Source: an uncultured Oscillospiraceae bacterium (GTDB taxonomy: Bacteria; Bacillota; Clostridia; Oscillospirales; Oscillospiraceae). Taken from it: 5,835 nucleotides of DNA. Of the stretch, positions 1 through 5,279 are shown piece after piece (within the stretch, counting starts at the first letter, position 1; each line of letters begins with the position of its first letter). A model generated the notes under the pieces. That model was not told the origin of the DNA. It saw nothing but the letters and a program-made list of their open reading frames with translations, and did no database searches. The position numbers and the translations under genes were made by a program. The stretch is from contig CAJOFI010000053.1 in the NCBI GenBank assembly GCA_905233595.1, forward strand, positions 5,574-11,408. The letters are read 5' to 3'.

Positions 1-454
1 GGGCGCGGCTTCGCACGAGATCGGTCTCGAGCGCGGGCCAGAAGCAGCCGCGCGTGAGCCCCGCTTCGCGCAGGGCGCGCTCGATCTCCCCACGGCTCAG
101 GCGCTCGCTGCCATAGACTTCTATATCCCAGACGAAGAGCGAGGAGAGGCACAGAAGCCCCGCGAGCAGCAGCGCCGTCAGCGGGAGGGCGAACCTTCGG
201 CGCAGGAGCTTCCGATCCCGGCTCCCGCCCCGCAGGCGCAGAAGCCTGAGCTCGCACTGGCAGCCCTCACAGATCGCGCGCAGGCGCTCCAGGTGCTCCT
301 CGTCCAGCGCGCAGCGGATCGTCTGCCCGTCCACCGCCCGCACGCGGCGCAGGGCGACGCCCGACGCGATGCAGCGGTTGACCGCCGCCTCGGGGAAGAC
401 GCCGAAAATCTCCGCCTCGGCCTCGCCCCGGATCCGATAGGATAGCTTCATCAT
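1..454 (-). CDS. yqfD: Sporulation protein YqfD, N-terminal part (cut by window edge)
   Basis: This frame is open from an ATG at 454 to the left edge, giving the first 151 residues of a protein whose Bacillus homologue is about 400 residues long. It begins MMKLSYRIRGEAEAEIFG, has a basic stretch near residues 77-88, one clear hydrophobic helix at about 89-109, then a WDIEVYGSERLS segment at 109-120 followed by an amphipathic region. That layout (short N-terminal cytoplasmic domain, membrane anchor, then an IEVxGxExLSxxEI-like stretch) is typical of the YqfD family of mother-cell sporulation membrane proteins; its biochemical role is not known to me. A GGAG (466-463) lies 8 nt before the ATG. 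A second ATG follows immediately at 451. The gene starts 4 nt after the yqfC stop, so the two are almost certainly cotranscribed, the usual arrangement for this pair. The C-terminal two thirds are outside the window. Confidence 0.85.
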   Translation of the reverse strand, partial: MMKLSYRIRGEAEAEIFGVFPEAAVNRCIASGVALRRVRAVDGQTIRCALDEEHLERLRAICEGCQCELRLLRLRGGSRDRKLLRRRFALPLTALLLAGLLCLSSLFVWDIEVYGSERLSRGEIERALREAGLTRGCFWPALETDLVRSRA

Positions 455-458
455 AGCA

Positions 459-725
459 TCAACTCCACGAGATGTCCTGTAATTCGCCCCGAACGAGCAG
501 CTCCCGCCGGTTCATCGCGGCGATGCGCAGCTCCCGCCCCATGAGGCTGAGCTGCCGCTTGCCGAGGCTCACGCTGATCCGCTCCCGGCTGTATTCGAGG
601 ATGCCCCGGTGATTTTCGATCAAGGCGCGGCTTGCGTCGATGACCGTGAGCCGGGGCGTCCCCAGCGCCTCCTCCGGCAGCTCCAGCCGGTCTGCCAGGC
701 GCGGCACGATGCCCTTTTTCTTCAA
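459..725 (-). CDS. yqfC: Sporulation protein YqfC (YabP/YqfC family)
   Basis: An 88-residue protein of about the expected size for YqfC (Bacillus YqfC is in the 90s). The family signature is visible: TPRLTVID at 23-30, then ENHRGILEYS at 37-46, then short beta-strand-like repeats (RISVSLGKRQLSLMGRELRI) leading to ELLVRGELQDISWS at the C terminus. Members are small soluble proteins made in the mother cell during endospore formation under SigE control; the molecular function is unknown. The start is a TTG at 725, chosen because an excellent ribosome site (AGGAGGTGAT, 740-731) precedes it by 9 nt counted from the AGGAGG core, and no ATG or GTG fits. It lies immediately upstream of yqfD in the same orientation. 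A SigE-like promoter is proposed just upstream at 750-778. Confidence 0.88.
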   Translation of the reverse strand: MKKKGIVPRLADRLELPEEALGTPRLTVIDASRALIENHRGILEYSRERISVSLGKRQLSLMGRELRIAAMNRRELLVRGELQDISWS

Positions 726-744
726 GCCCGATCACCTCCTGTCC

Positions 745-774
745 GTATAAAGCTATGCGCCCGCCCCATAGAAT
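745..774 (+). promoter_or_regulatory. Candidate SigE-type promoter for ylbJ
   Basis: On the plus strand GTATAAA (745-751) keeps the ATA core of the SigE -35 element. After 15 nt, CATAGAAT (767-774) matches the -10 consensus CATACAnT at all but one specified position. The expected transcription start is near 781, only about 7 nt before the preferred ylbJ start codon at 788. It overlaps the oppositely oriented yqfCD candidate almost completely. SigE control of ylbJ is established in Bacillus; the site itself is inference. Confidence 0.45.
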
Positions 775-778
775 ACTA
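750..778 (-). promoter_or_regulatory. Candidate SigE-type promoter for yqfCD
   Basis: Read on the minus strand, TAGTATT (778-772) matches the SigE -35 consensus kmATATT at six of seven positions. After a 14-nt spacer, CATAGCTT (757-750) shares CATA and the final T with the -10 consensus CATACAnT. Transcription would start near 743, just ahead of the yqfC ribosome site at 740. SigE control is what is known for these genes in Bacillus. The assignment here is by eye and is inference. Confidence 0.45.
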
Positions 779-787
779 CAAGAGGTG

Positions 788-1750
788 ATGGACACGAAAA
801 ACAAACTTGCGGTCTTTGCATCGCTCTGCGGGCTGTTTGCCCTCATCGCGGCCTCGGGCGAGGCGGTCGATGCCTGTCGGGAGGGGCTCAGGCTCTGCGT
901 GGAGCTGATTTTGCCGTCGCTGTTCCCCTTCTTCGTGCTGTCGGGGCTGCTGCAAAAGCTGGGGCTTCCCCAGCTTTTAGGCGCGAGGCTGGCACGGCTT
1001 TCTCAGAAGCTCTTTCACGTCTCCGGCGCGGGCTGCACGGCGCTCTTCATGGGGCTGCTCGGCGGCTATCCGCTGGGGGCGGCGTACGTTGCGGGGCTTT
1101 ATGAGAGCGGCGCCGTGGACGCGCGGGAGGCGGAGAGGCTGCTCGCCTTCTGCAACAACTCCGGCCCCGCCTTCTTCCTCGGCGCGCTGGGGGCGGGGGT
1201 CTTCGGCTCGGTGAAATGGGGGCTGCTGCTCTACGCGGTGCACGCTGCGGCGGCGGTGCTGACGGGGCTTCTGCTGCGCGGCAAAGACCGCGCAAGCGCC
1301 GCGCCGCCCAGCAGCTCCGCTCCCCTGCCCTTTTCGCAGGCGCTGCCCGGGGCGGTGCACGGCGCGGTGATCGCCAGTCTGAACGTCTGCGGCTTCGTGG
1401 TGTGCTTCGCGGTGTTCACGGGGCTTTTGAACGCCCGTGGGCTCCTCCCGCTGCTCGCGGGGCGGCTCGCCGCCCTCACCGGGCAGAGCCTGGGCTGGTG
1501 CCGCGCGCTGCTGACGGGCTTTTTCGAGCTGGGCGGCGGCATCGGCGCGCTGCGCGGTCTTGCGCCCACAGCGGAAAATCTCGCCCTCGCCTCCGCGCTG
1601 ATGGGCTGGGGCGGGCTTTCGGTGCAGTTTCAGACCCTCTCGCTGCTCGCGGACGCGGATATCAAAAGCGCCCCGCACACGGCGGGGCGCATCTTGAGCG
1701 CGGGTTTGAGTTTTGCGCTGGCGTATGGGATTGCGGGGATCATAAGCTGA
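788..1750 (+). CDS. ylbJ: Sporulation integral membrane protein YlbJ
   Basis: A 320-residue, very hydrophobic multi-pass membrane protein of the nucleoside-recognition (Gate) superfamily. Diagnostic YlbJ-like stretches are ILPSLFPFFVLSGLL (41-55), GLLGGYPLGA (89-98), FCNNSGPAF (121-129), FFELGGGIGAL (245-255) and GWGGLSVQFQ (273-282). I see about seven or eight membrane segments with a basic, Ala/Pro/Ser-rich cytoplasmic linker near 164-180. In Bacillus YlbJ (about 400 residues) is made in the mother cell under SigE and is needed for fully resistant spores; the transported molecule is not established. The open frame extends to an ATG at 755, but I prefer the ATG at 788. The extra 11 residues (MRPPHRILQEV) are not helix-like, the 755 ATG lacks a ribosome site, and the putative promoter lies between the two. 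AGAGG at 781-785 is unusually close to the 788 ATG (2 nt). It is divergent from yqfCD. Confidence 0.85.
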   Translation: MDTKNKLAVFASLCGLFALIAASGEAVDACREGLRLCVELILPSLFPFFVLSGLLQKLGLPQLLGARLARLSQKLFHVSGAGCTALFMGLLGGYPLGAAYVAGLYESGAVDAREAERLLAFCNNSGPAFFLGALGAGVFGSVKWGLLLYAVHAAAAVLTGLLLRGKDRASAAPPSSSAPLPFSQALPGAVHGAVIASLNVCGFVVCFAVFTGLLNARGLLPLLAGRLAALTGQSLGWCRALLTGFFELGGGIGALRGLAPTAENLALASALMGWGGLSVQFQTLSLLADADIKSAPHTAGRILSAGLSFALAYGIAGIIS

Positions 1751-1779
1751 AAGCCGATTCTTCGCAGGCTTTGAAAAGT

Positions 1780-1802
1780 CCCTCCTGCCGTGCAGGGTTT
1801 TT
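1780..1802 (+). terminator. Probable rho-independent terminator after ylbJ
   Basis: CCTGC (1784-1788), loop CGT, GCAGG (1792-1796), extended by a T-G pair at 1783/1797, followed at once by five T (1798-1802). An alternative longer pairing CCCT/AGGG (1780-1783 with 1794-1797) ends at the same T run. It lies about 30 nt after the ylbJ stop. The stem is short, so termination may be partial. Confidence 0.55.
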
Positions 1803-1888
1803 ACGGTTGGCAAGCCCGCGAACACCGCTTCCAATAACAGTGAAGAGCCGAACCACGAACATGGTTAGGAACTCAAGCCGACAGTTTT
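1803..1888. other. Convergent intergenic gap with a weak hairpin
   Basis: This spacer separates the 3' ends of ylbJ and the second chromate-transporter gene. The only structure I see is CCGAACCA (1848-1855) facing TGGTTAGG (1862-1869), seven pairs with one G-A mismatch and a 6-nt loop. Neither side has a T run, so it is not a convincing terminator for the minus-strand operon. No coding frame is persuasive. Confidence 0.3.
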
Positions 1889-2416
1889 TTAGAACCCAAA
1901 CACGACGCCCACGACCGCAGAGGCCAGGATGAACAGGATCGGGTGGAGCTTTTTGGTTTTCTTCACCGCGCGCGTGAACACAAGCAGCAGCGCCGCGAGG
2001 ACGAGCGCCTTCCAGCGAAAGAGCTCGAAAAGCGCGCCGCCTGCCGCGAAGGCTTCGGTATTCAGCAGCGCGACCTTCACCACCAAAACGCCCGCCGCCG
2101 CGATCAGCCCCACCGAGCAGGGGCGCAGGCCGTAAAACGCCGCGTCCACGTATATCACGGACGGCGTCACGAGCCCCAGCGTCGCGATCACCGCGCCGGG
2201 AACGCCGGCGGTGGTGAAGCCCACGTAGGTCGCCATGTTGACGCCGATGGGGCCGGGCGTGGACTCGGAGACGGCGATCATATCCGCAAGCTGCGCGGCG
2301 GTAAACCAGCCCGTGCGCGCGGAGATGTCATAGAGGAACGGCAGCGTCGCCATGCCGCCGCCGACGGCGAAAAGCCCGGTCTTGAAAAACTCCCAGAAGA
2401 GGCGCAGCAGGATCAT
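1889..2416 (-). CDS. chrA: Chromate transporter family protein, short single-domain type, with internal deletion
   Basis: A 175-residue membrane protein of the ChrA (CHR) family in its half-length form, which normally works as a pair of adjacent small proteins. The N-terminal signature is clear: FFKTGLFAVGGGMATLPFL (10-28), then VSESTPGPIGVNMATYVGF (49-67). AAFYGLRPCSVGLIAAAG (92-109) is typical of the family. Between PSVI (85-88) and YVDAAFYG (89-96) the protein lacks about 16 residues that are present at the aligned place in its upstream partner, so most of one membrane helix and its loop appear to be missing without a frameshift. Paired proteins of this family (such as YwrA/YwrB of Bacillus) export chromate; the real substrate here is unknown. 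Its ATG overlaps the partner's stop (ATGA), indicating translational coupling. No strong terminator follows. It may be non-functional or altered. Confidence 0.85.
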   Translation of the reverse strand: MILLRLFWEFFKTGLFAVGGGMATLPFLYDISARTGWFTAAQLADMIAVSESTPGPIGVNMATYVGFTTAGVPGAVIATLGLVTPSVIYVDAAFYGLRPCSVGLIAAAGVLVVKVALLNTEAFAAGGALFELFRWKALVLAALLLVFTRAVKKTKKLHPILFILASAVVGVVFGF

Positions 2417-2955
2417 TTTCCGCGCACCCCCAGTCTGGTAAAGAGGATCCCGGCGGCGGCGCAGAGCAGGACGAAGACCACCGGGGAGAAGTCCAGAAAC
2501 ACGCTCAGCACGAAGACCCCCAGGCAGAGGCAGAGCGCCGCCTTATCCGGGACAGCGCTCTTCCAAAGCTTTGTGACCGCGTTGAAGATCAGCACGCACA
2601 CGCAGACACGGATGCCCGCGAAGGCGCTCTTGACCGCCGGGATGTCGGCAAAATTGCTGAGCACCCCGGCGATGACGCTGATGATGACAAGCGAGGGGAA
2701 CACGACGCCAAGCGTCGCGGCGACGCCGCCCATGACGCCCGCCCTGCGGAAGCCGACGAAGGTCGCCGTATTCACGGCGATCACGCCCGGGGTGCACTGC
2801 CCCACGGCGTAATAATCCATCAGCTCCTCGCGCGTGGCCCAGCCCTTGTTCTCCACGATCTCCCGTTCCAGGATCGGCAGCATGGCGTAGCCGCCGCCGA
2901 AGGTCATCACGCCAACCCTGGCGAAGGACAGGAACAGGTCAAAAAGCAGGTTCAT
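2413..2955 (-). CDS. chrA: Chromate transporter family protein, short single-domain type
   Basis: A 180-residue membrane protein, the first of a ChrA half-protein pair. The hallmark glycine-rich motif FARVGVMTFGGGYAMLPIL (11-29) is followed by the charged EREIVENKGWATREELMDYYAVGQ segment, then CTPGVIAVNTATFVGFR (54-70) and a helix around TLGVVFPSLVIISVIAGVL (81-99). Two further hydrophobic segments occupy roughly 138-152 and 157-172. Length and motif order fit an intact short-chain member of the family, whose paired proteins act together as a transporter; the longer fused ChrA proteins of Proteobacteria export chromate by proton antiport. The start ATG at 2955 overlaps the TGA of the mutase gene (ATGA), with only a weak GGA-type ribosome site, so reinitiation after the mutase is likely. 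Its TGA in turn overlaps the start of the second half-protein. Whether chromate is the physiological substrate cannot be judged from sequence. Confidence 0.88.
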   Translation of the reverse strand: MNLLFDLFLSFARVGVMTFGGGYAMLPILEREIVENKGWATREELMDYYAVGQCTPGVIAVNTATFVGFRRAGVMGGVAATLGVVFPSLVIISVIAGVLSNFADIPAVKSAFAGIRVCVCVLIFNAVTKLWKSAVPDKAALCLCLGVFVLSVFLDFSPVVFVLLCAAAGILFTRLGVRGK

Positions 2956-4679
2956 TTACCGATTTTTTCCGCGTAATTCTGGTACTTGGCGATCTTCTCC
3001 GCGCAATCCTCGCCGCTCTTGCCGCGCACGAGCAGATAGACCTTGATCTTCGGCTCGGTGCCGGAGGGACGGACGATGAAGCTCGAGCCGTCTGCCAGCT
3101 CGAAGTAGAGGACGTTGGAGCCGAAGAAGGGCGTCTTGTCCACCTTGCCGAGACCCGCGACCGCGATGCTGCCGTCGAGGTAGTCGCGCAGGCGGATGAC
3201 CTCTTCGCCCGCGATGCTCTCGGGCGGGTTGGAGCGCATGTTGTCCATGATCTCCTTCATCTTCGCCATGCCCTCGAGGCCGGGCATGACAAGGTTCAGG
3301 GTCTTCTCGGCATAGTAGCCGTACTTTTCATACAGAGCCTTGAGCGCGTCGAGCAGGGTCATGCCCTTGAGATGGTAGTGCGCCGCCATCTCCGCGATCA
3401 TCATGGAGGCGGAGACCGCGTCCTTATCGCGCACGTAGTCGCCCATCATGTAGCCGTAGCTCTCCTCGAAGGCGAAGATATACTCATAGCTTCCGGCGGC
3501 CTCCCAGGAGGCGATGCGCTCGGCCATGAACTTGAAGCCCGTGAAGGTGTCCTCAAAGTGGACGCCGTTGGCCTCGCAGATCGTGCGCGCCATGCTGGTG
3601 GAGACGATGGAGTTGAGCGCGCCGGGATTGGCGGGCATTTTGCCGGTGCTCTTCTTGGCCTGGATGATATAGTCGAGCAGGAGGCAGCCCATCTGGTTGC
3701 CGGTGATGGTCACGTACTTGTCGCCGTCGCGCACCATGGTGCCCACGCGGTCAGAGTCGGGGTCGGTGCCGATGATGAGGTCGCTGTCCACCTTCTTGGC
3801 AAGGTCAACGGCCAGATAGAAGCCCTCGGGGTTCTCCGGGTTCGGGGAGACGACGGTCGGGAAGGCGCCGTCGATGACCATCTGCTCGGGCACGGGGTAG
3901 AGGTGCTTGATGCCCAGGCGCTTGAGCGCTTCGGGAACCAGCTTGTGGCCGCAGCCGTGGAAGGGGGTGTAGACGATCTTGAGATCGTCCGCCGCCGCCT
4001 TGACGGCCTCGGTGTCGATGGCCATGGCCATGGTCTCCTTGAGGAAGGCCTCGTCGGTCTCCTCGCCGATGACCTCGATGAGCCCGGCCTTGACGGCCTC
4101 GTCAAAATCGCAGGTCTTGAAGCCGGTGAAGATGTCGATCTCGTTCATGAGCCTGGCGATGGCGTCGGCATGCTGCGGGGGAAGCTGGGCGCCGTCGGAC
4201 CAATAGACCTTGTAGCCGTTATATTCCTTGGGGTTGTGGGAGGCGGTGATGTTCAGACCCGCGGTGCAGCCATAGTAACGCACGGCAAAGCTCAGCTCCG
4301 GAGTGGGGCGCAGCGCGTCGAAGATGCGGACGTGGATGCCGTTTGCGGCCATGACGCAGGCGGCCTCGCGCGCATACTCCACGCCGTTGAGGCGGCAGTC
4401 GTGCGCGATGGCGATGCCCTTGCGCTTGGCCTCCTCGCCCTCGGCGCAGATGACCGTGGCGAAGGCCTGGGTGGCGTGGCGGATGACGTGCACATTCATC
4501 TGGTGAAGCCCCAGCTTCATCGTGCCGCGCAGACCCGCGGTGCCGAACTCCAGCGGCGCGAAGAAGCGGCTCTCGATCTCCTTCTCATCGTCCTTGATGG
4601 CGTCAAGCTCCGCCCACTCCTGCTCGGAAAGTGCGGGGCTGTCCAGCCAGCGCTGATACTCTTCCTTGAAATTCTTCAT
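2952..4679 (-). CDS. pgcA: Phosphoglucomutase/phosphomannomutase (alpha-D-phosphohexomutase family)
   Basis: A 575-residue cytoplasmic enzyme, full length for the PgcA-like group, that interconverts hexose 6-phosphates and 1-phosphates (glucose and/or mannose) and feeds cell-envelope and glycogen-type sugar-nucleotide synthesis. All four domains show their key motifs: EFGTAGLRG (44-52), the phosphoserine loop TASHNP (145-150, Ser147 carrying the phosphate), the metal loop DPDSDR (306-311), the sugar-binding loop EESYGY (405-410), and the phosphate-binding RPSGTEPKIKVY (537-548) near the C terminus. I start it at ATG 4679. The frame could extend to a TTG at 4700, but that would place the start at the very edge of the ribosome site AGGAGG (4697-4692), which sits 12 nt before ATG 4679. 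It follows the DUF2007-like gene by 48 nt and its stop overlaps the first ChrA gene. The exact sugar preference cannot be read from the sequence. Confidence 0.95.
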   Translation of the reverse strand: MKNFKEEYQRWLDSPALSEQEWAELDAIKDDEKEIESRFFAPLEFGTAGLRGTMKLGLHQMNVHVIRHATQAFATVICAEGEEAKRKGIAIAHDCRLNGVEYAREAACVMAANGIHVRIFDALRPTPELSFAVRYYGCTAGLNITASHNPKEYNGYKVYWSDGAQLPPQHADAIARLMNEIDIFTGFKTCDFDEAVKAGLIEVIGEETDEAFLKETMAMAIDTEAVKAAADDLKIVYTPFHGCGHKLVPEALKRLGIKHLYPVPEQMVIDGAFPTVVSPNPENPEGFYLAVDLAKKVDSDLIIGTDPDSDRVGTMVRDGDKYVTITGNQMGCLLLDYIIQAKKSTGKMPANPGALNSIVSTSMARTICEANGVHFEDTFTGFKFMAERIASWEAAGSYEYIFAFEESYGYMMGDYVRDKDAVSASMMIAEMAAHYHLKGMTLLDALKALYEKYGYYAEKTLNLVMPGLEGMAKMKEIMDNMRSNPPESIAGEEVIRLRDYLDGSIAVAGLGKVDKTPFFGSNVLYFELADGSSFIVRPSGTEPKIKVYLLVRGKSGEDCAEKIAKYQNYAEKIGK

Positions 4680-4727
4680 TGCTGTTGTGTTCCTCCTCAA
4701 TAAAATTCAGTTGCGCAGCTTCGTTTT

Positions 4728-5042
4728 TCAGGTCTCGCTCGCGTCGGGCTCAAGCAGCGCCCTCGCGTCCCCGAGCAGGGTCTCCGGGACAAAGATCTCC
4801 ACGCCGTAGCCGCTGATGCCGAGCACCACCCTCCCGAGGCTCCCCTCCGCGCGCTCCATGCAGAGGCAGGGGATGCCGTAGGCCCTGAGCATGTTCACCG
4901 TGAGTTGGTCGGACAGGTCATTGCAGCTTCTGGTGCAGAGGTAGGCGGGCGAGACGGTCTCGCCGCTCTCCGTGCGCGGCCAGCTCTCCAGCAGCTCGCC
5001 ATGCTGGTACTGCCCCCAGGTGATCTTATTTTCGTCGCTCAT
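4728..5042 (-). CDS. Small DUF2007-like protein
   Basis: A 104-residue soluble protein without signal peptide or membrane helix. The middle and C-terminal part, NMLRAYGIPCLCMERAEGSL (50-69) followed by GRVVLGISGYGVEIFVPE (70-87) and DARALL (92-97), has the shape of the DUF2007 family. Such proteins have an alpha-beta fold in which a helix ends in an 'LxxxGIP' turn, a strand follows, and the chain closes with a 'V(P/A)xxxxxxAxxLL' helix. DUF2007 proteins have been guessed to be signalling or regulatory, but their role is unknown and so is this one's. Four cysteines (C36, C40, C59, C61) form a CxxxC plus CxC pattern that might bind a metal. The start is secure: AGGAGGG (5055-5049) lies 6 nt before ATG 5042. 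It is the first gene of the operon with the mutase and ChrA pair. Family assignment is by recollection of the pattern and moderate. Confidence 0.7.
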   Translation of the reverse strand: MSDENKITWGQYQHGELLESWPRTESGETVSPAYLCTRSCNDLSDQLTVNMLRAYGIPCLCMERAEGSLGRVVLGISGYGVEIFVPETLLGDARALLEPDASET

Positions 5043-5061
5043 TGCAAGCCCTCCTGTTCTA

Positions 5062-5098
5062 TTTTCCTATTATATACGAAAAGTCCAAAAAAGGGAAG
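5062..5098 (-). promoter_or_regulatory. Candidate SigA-type promoter of the DUF2007-mutase-ChrA operon
   Basis: On the minus strand a perfect TATAAT lies at 5074-5069, with transcription expected near 5062, a few bases before the AGGAGGG ribosome site at 5055-5049. At a 17-nt spacing the -35 position reads TTCCCT (5097-5092), a poor match to TTGACA. The AT-rich stretch stands out from the G+C-rich surroundings. The -10 is convincing; the -35 is weak. Confidence 0.5.
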
Positions 5099-5278
5099 CC
5101 ATTATTTAACCAGTTTTCAGTTTTTAGTTTTCAGCCGCTGACGGCGGAGGAGCACTGTGCGGCTACGGGGAGACGCCCTCTCAGTCTCGCTCGGCAGCTC
5201 CCCCGGAGGGGGAGCCAAGAACTGGCCACTAAATAAATCGGTCATAAGAAAACAGCGTTTTCTTATGACCATTATTTA
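5099..5278. repeat. Structured non-coding insert bounded by a 10-bp direct repeat
   Basis: CCATTATTTA occurs at 5099-5108 and again at 5269-5278, enclosing 160 bp. Inside, an AT-rich edge built of repeated CAGTTTT/TAGTTTT units (5111-5133) gives way to a G+C-rich core. The core holds AGCCGC (5133-5138) facing GCGGCT (5159-5164), and GCTCCCCC (5197-5204) facing GGGGGAGC (5208-5215). A short inverted pair CCAGTT (5110-5115) and AACTGG (5220-5225) encloses this core. The CCCTCTCAGTCTCGC plus AGCTCCCCC/GGGGGAGCC arrangement resembles interspersed repeats I recall from Oscillospiraceae genomes. It carries no protein gene I believe in. Interpreting it as a small mobile element with a target-site duplication is inference; the right copy contains the rlmH stop codon. 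Confidence 0.45.
5197..5215. repeat. G+C-rich perfect hairpin in the insert core
   Basis: GCTCCCCC (5197-5204) and GGGGGAGC (5208-5215) form eight consecutive pairs around a GGA loop. No T run follows on either strand, so it is not a standard terminator. It looks like the signature hairpin of an interspersed repeat. Confidence 0.7.
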
Positions 5279-5279
5279 T
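5233..5279 (-). terminator. rlmH: Perfect 14-bp inverted repeat behind rlmH, probable terminator
   Basis: GGTCATAAGAAAAC (5240-5253), loop AGC, and GTTTTCTTATGACC (5257-5270) pair perfectly. The structure continues beyond a 1/3-nt internal loop with ATAAAT (5233-5238) against ATTTAT (5274-5279). It begins one base after the rlmH stop (TAA, 5274-5272) on the minus strand. After the main stem the transcript reads GATTTATTTAG, which is U-rich but interrupted, so it is a plausible though not textbook terminator. The arm could also be one end of a mobile repeat. Confidence 0.6.

Noticed and set aside
451..846. A 131-codon minus-strand open frame spanning yqfC and the divergent promoter region
   Set aside because: It is out of frame with yqfC, crosses the intergenic region and the start of ylbJ, and becomes Gly/Ala/Arg-rich low complexity.
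977..1834. A 285-codon minus-strand open frame antisense to ylbJ
   Set aside because: The Arg/Ala/Gln-rich low-complexity translation has no membrane or domain pattern; ylbJ on the plus strand explains the region.
1943..2812. A 289-codon plus-strand open frame across both ChrA genes
   Set aside because: It spans two real genes on the other strand and changes composition where they meet; it is a by-product of G+C-rich codon usage.
4680..4700. A seven-residue N-terminal extension of the mutase from a TTG at 4700
   Set aside because: The extension is encoded by the ribosome-binding site itself (AGGAGG read as Arg-Arg), so initiation at ATG 4679 is far more likely.
3372..4703. A 443-codon open frame on the plus strand antisense to the mutase gene
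   Set aside because: It is rich in Val, Gly, Ala, His and Asp in the pattern expected when a G/C-ending coding strand is read backwards, has no recognisable domain, and the opposite strand carries an unmistakable complete mutase.
5111..5137. Repeated CAGTTTT/TAGTTTT units considered as a CRISPR or tandem array
   Set aside because: The units are 7-8 bp, contiguous and only three or four in number, without spacers; they fit the edge of the interspersed repeat.
5042..5236. A 64-codon plus-strand frame through the spacer between rlmH and the DUF2007-like gene
   Set aside because: It reads straight through the promoter and the repeat hairpins; its LSLARQLPRRGS-type sequence is the kind of translation such interspersed repeats give by chance.
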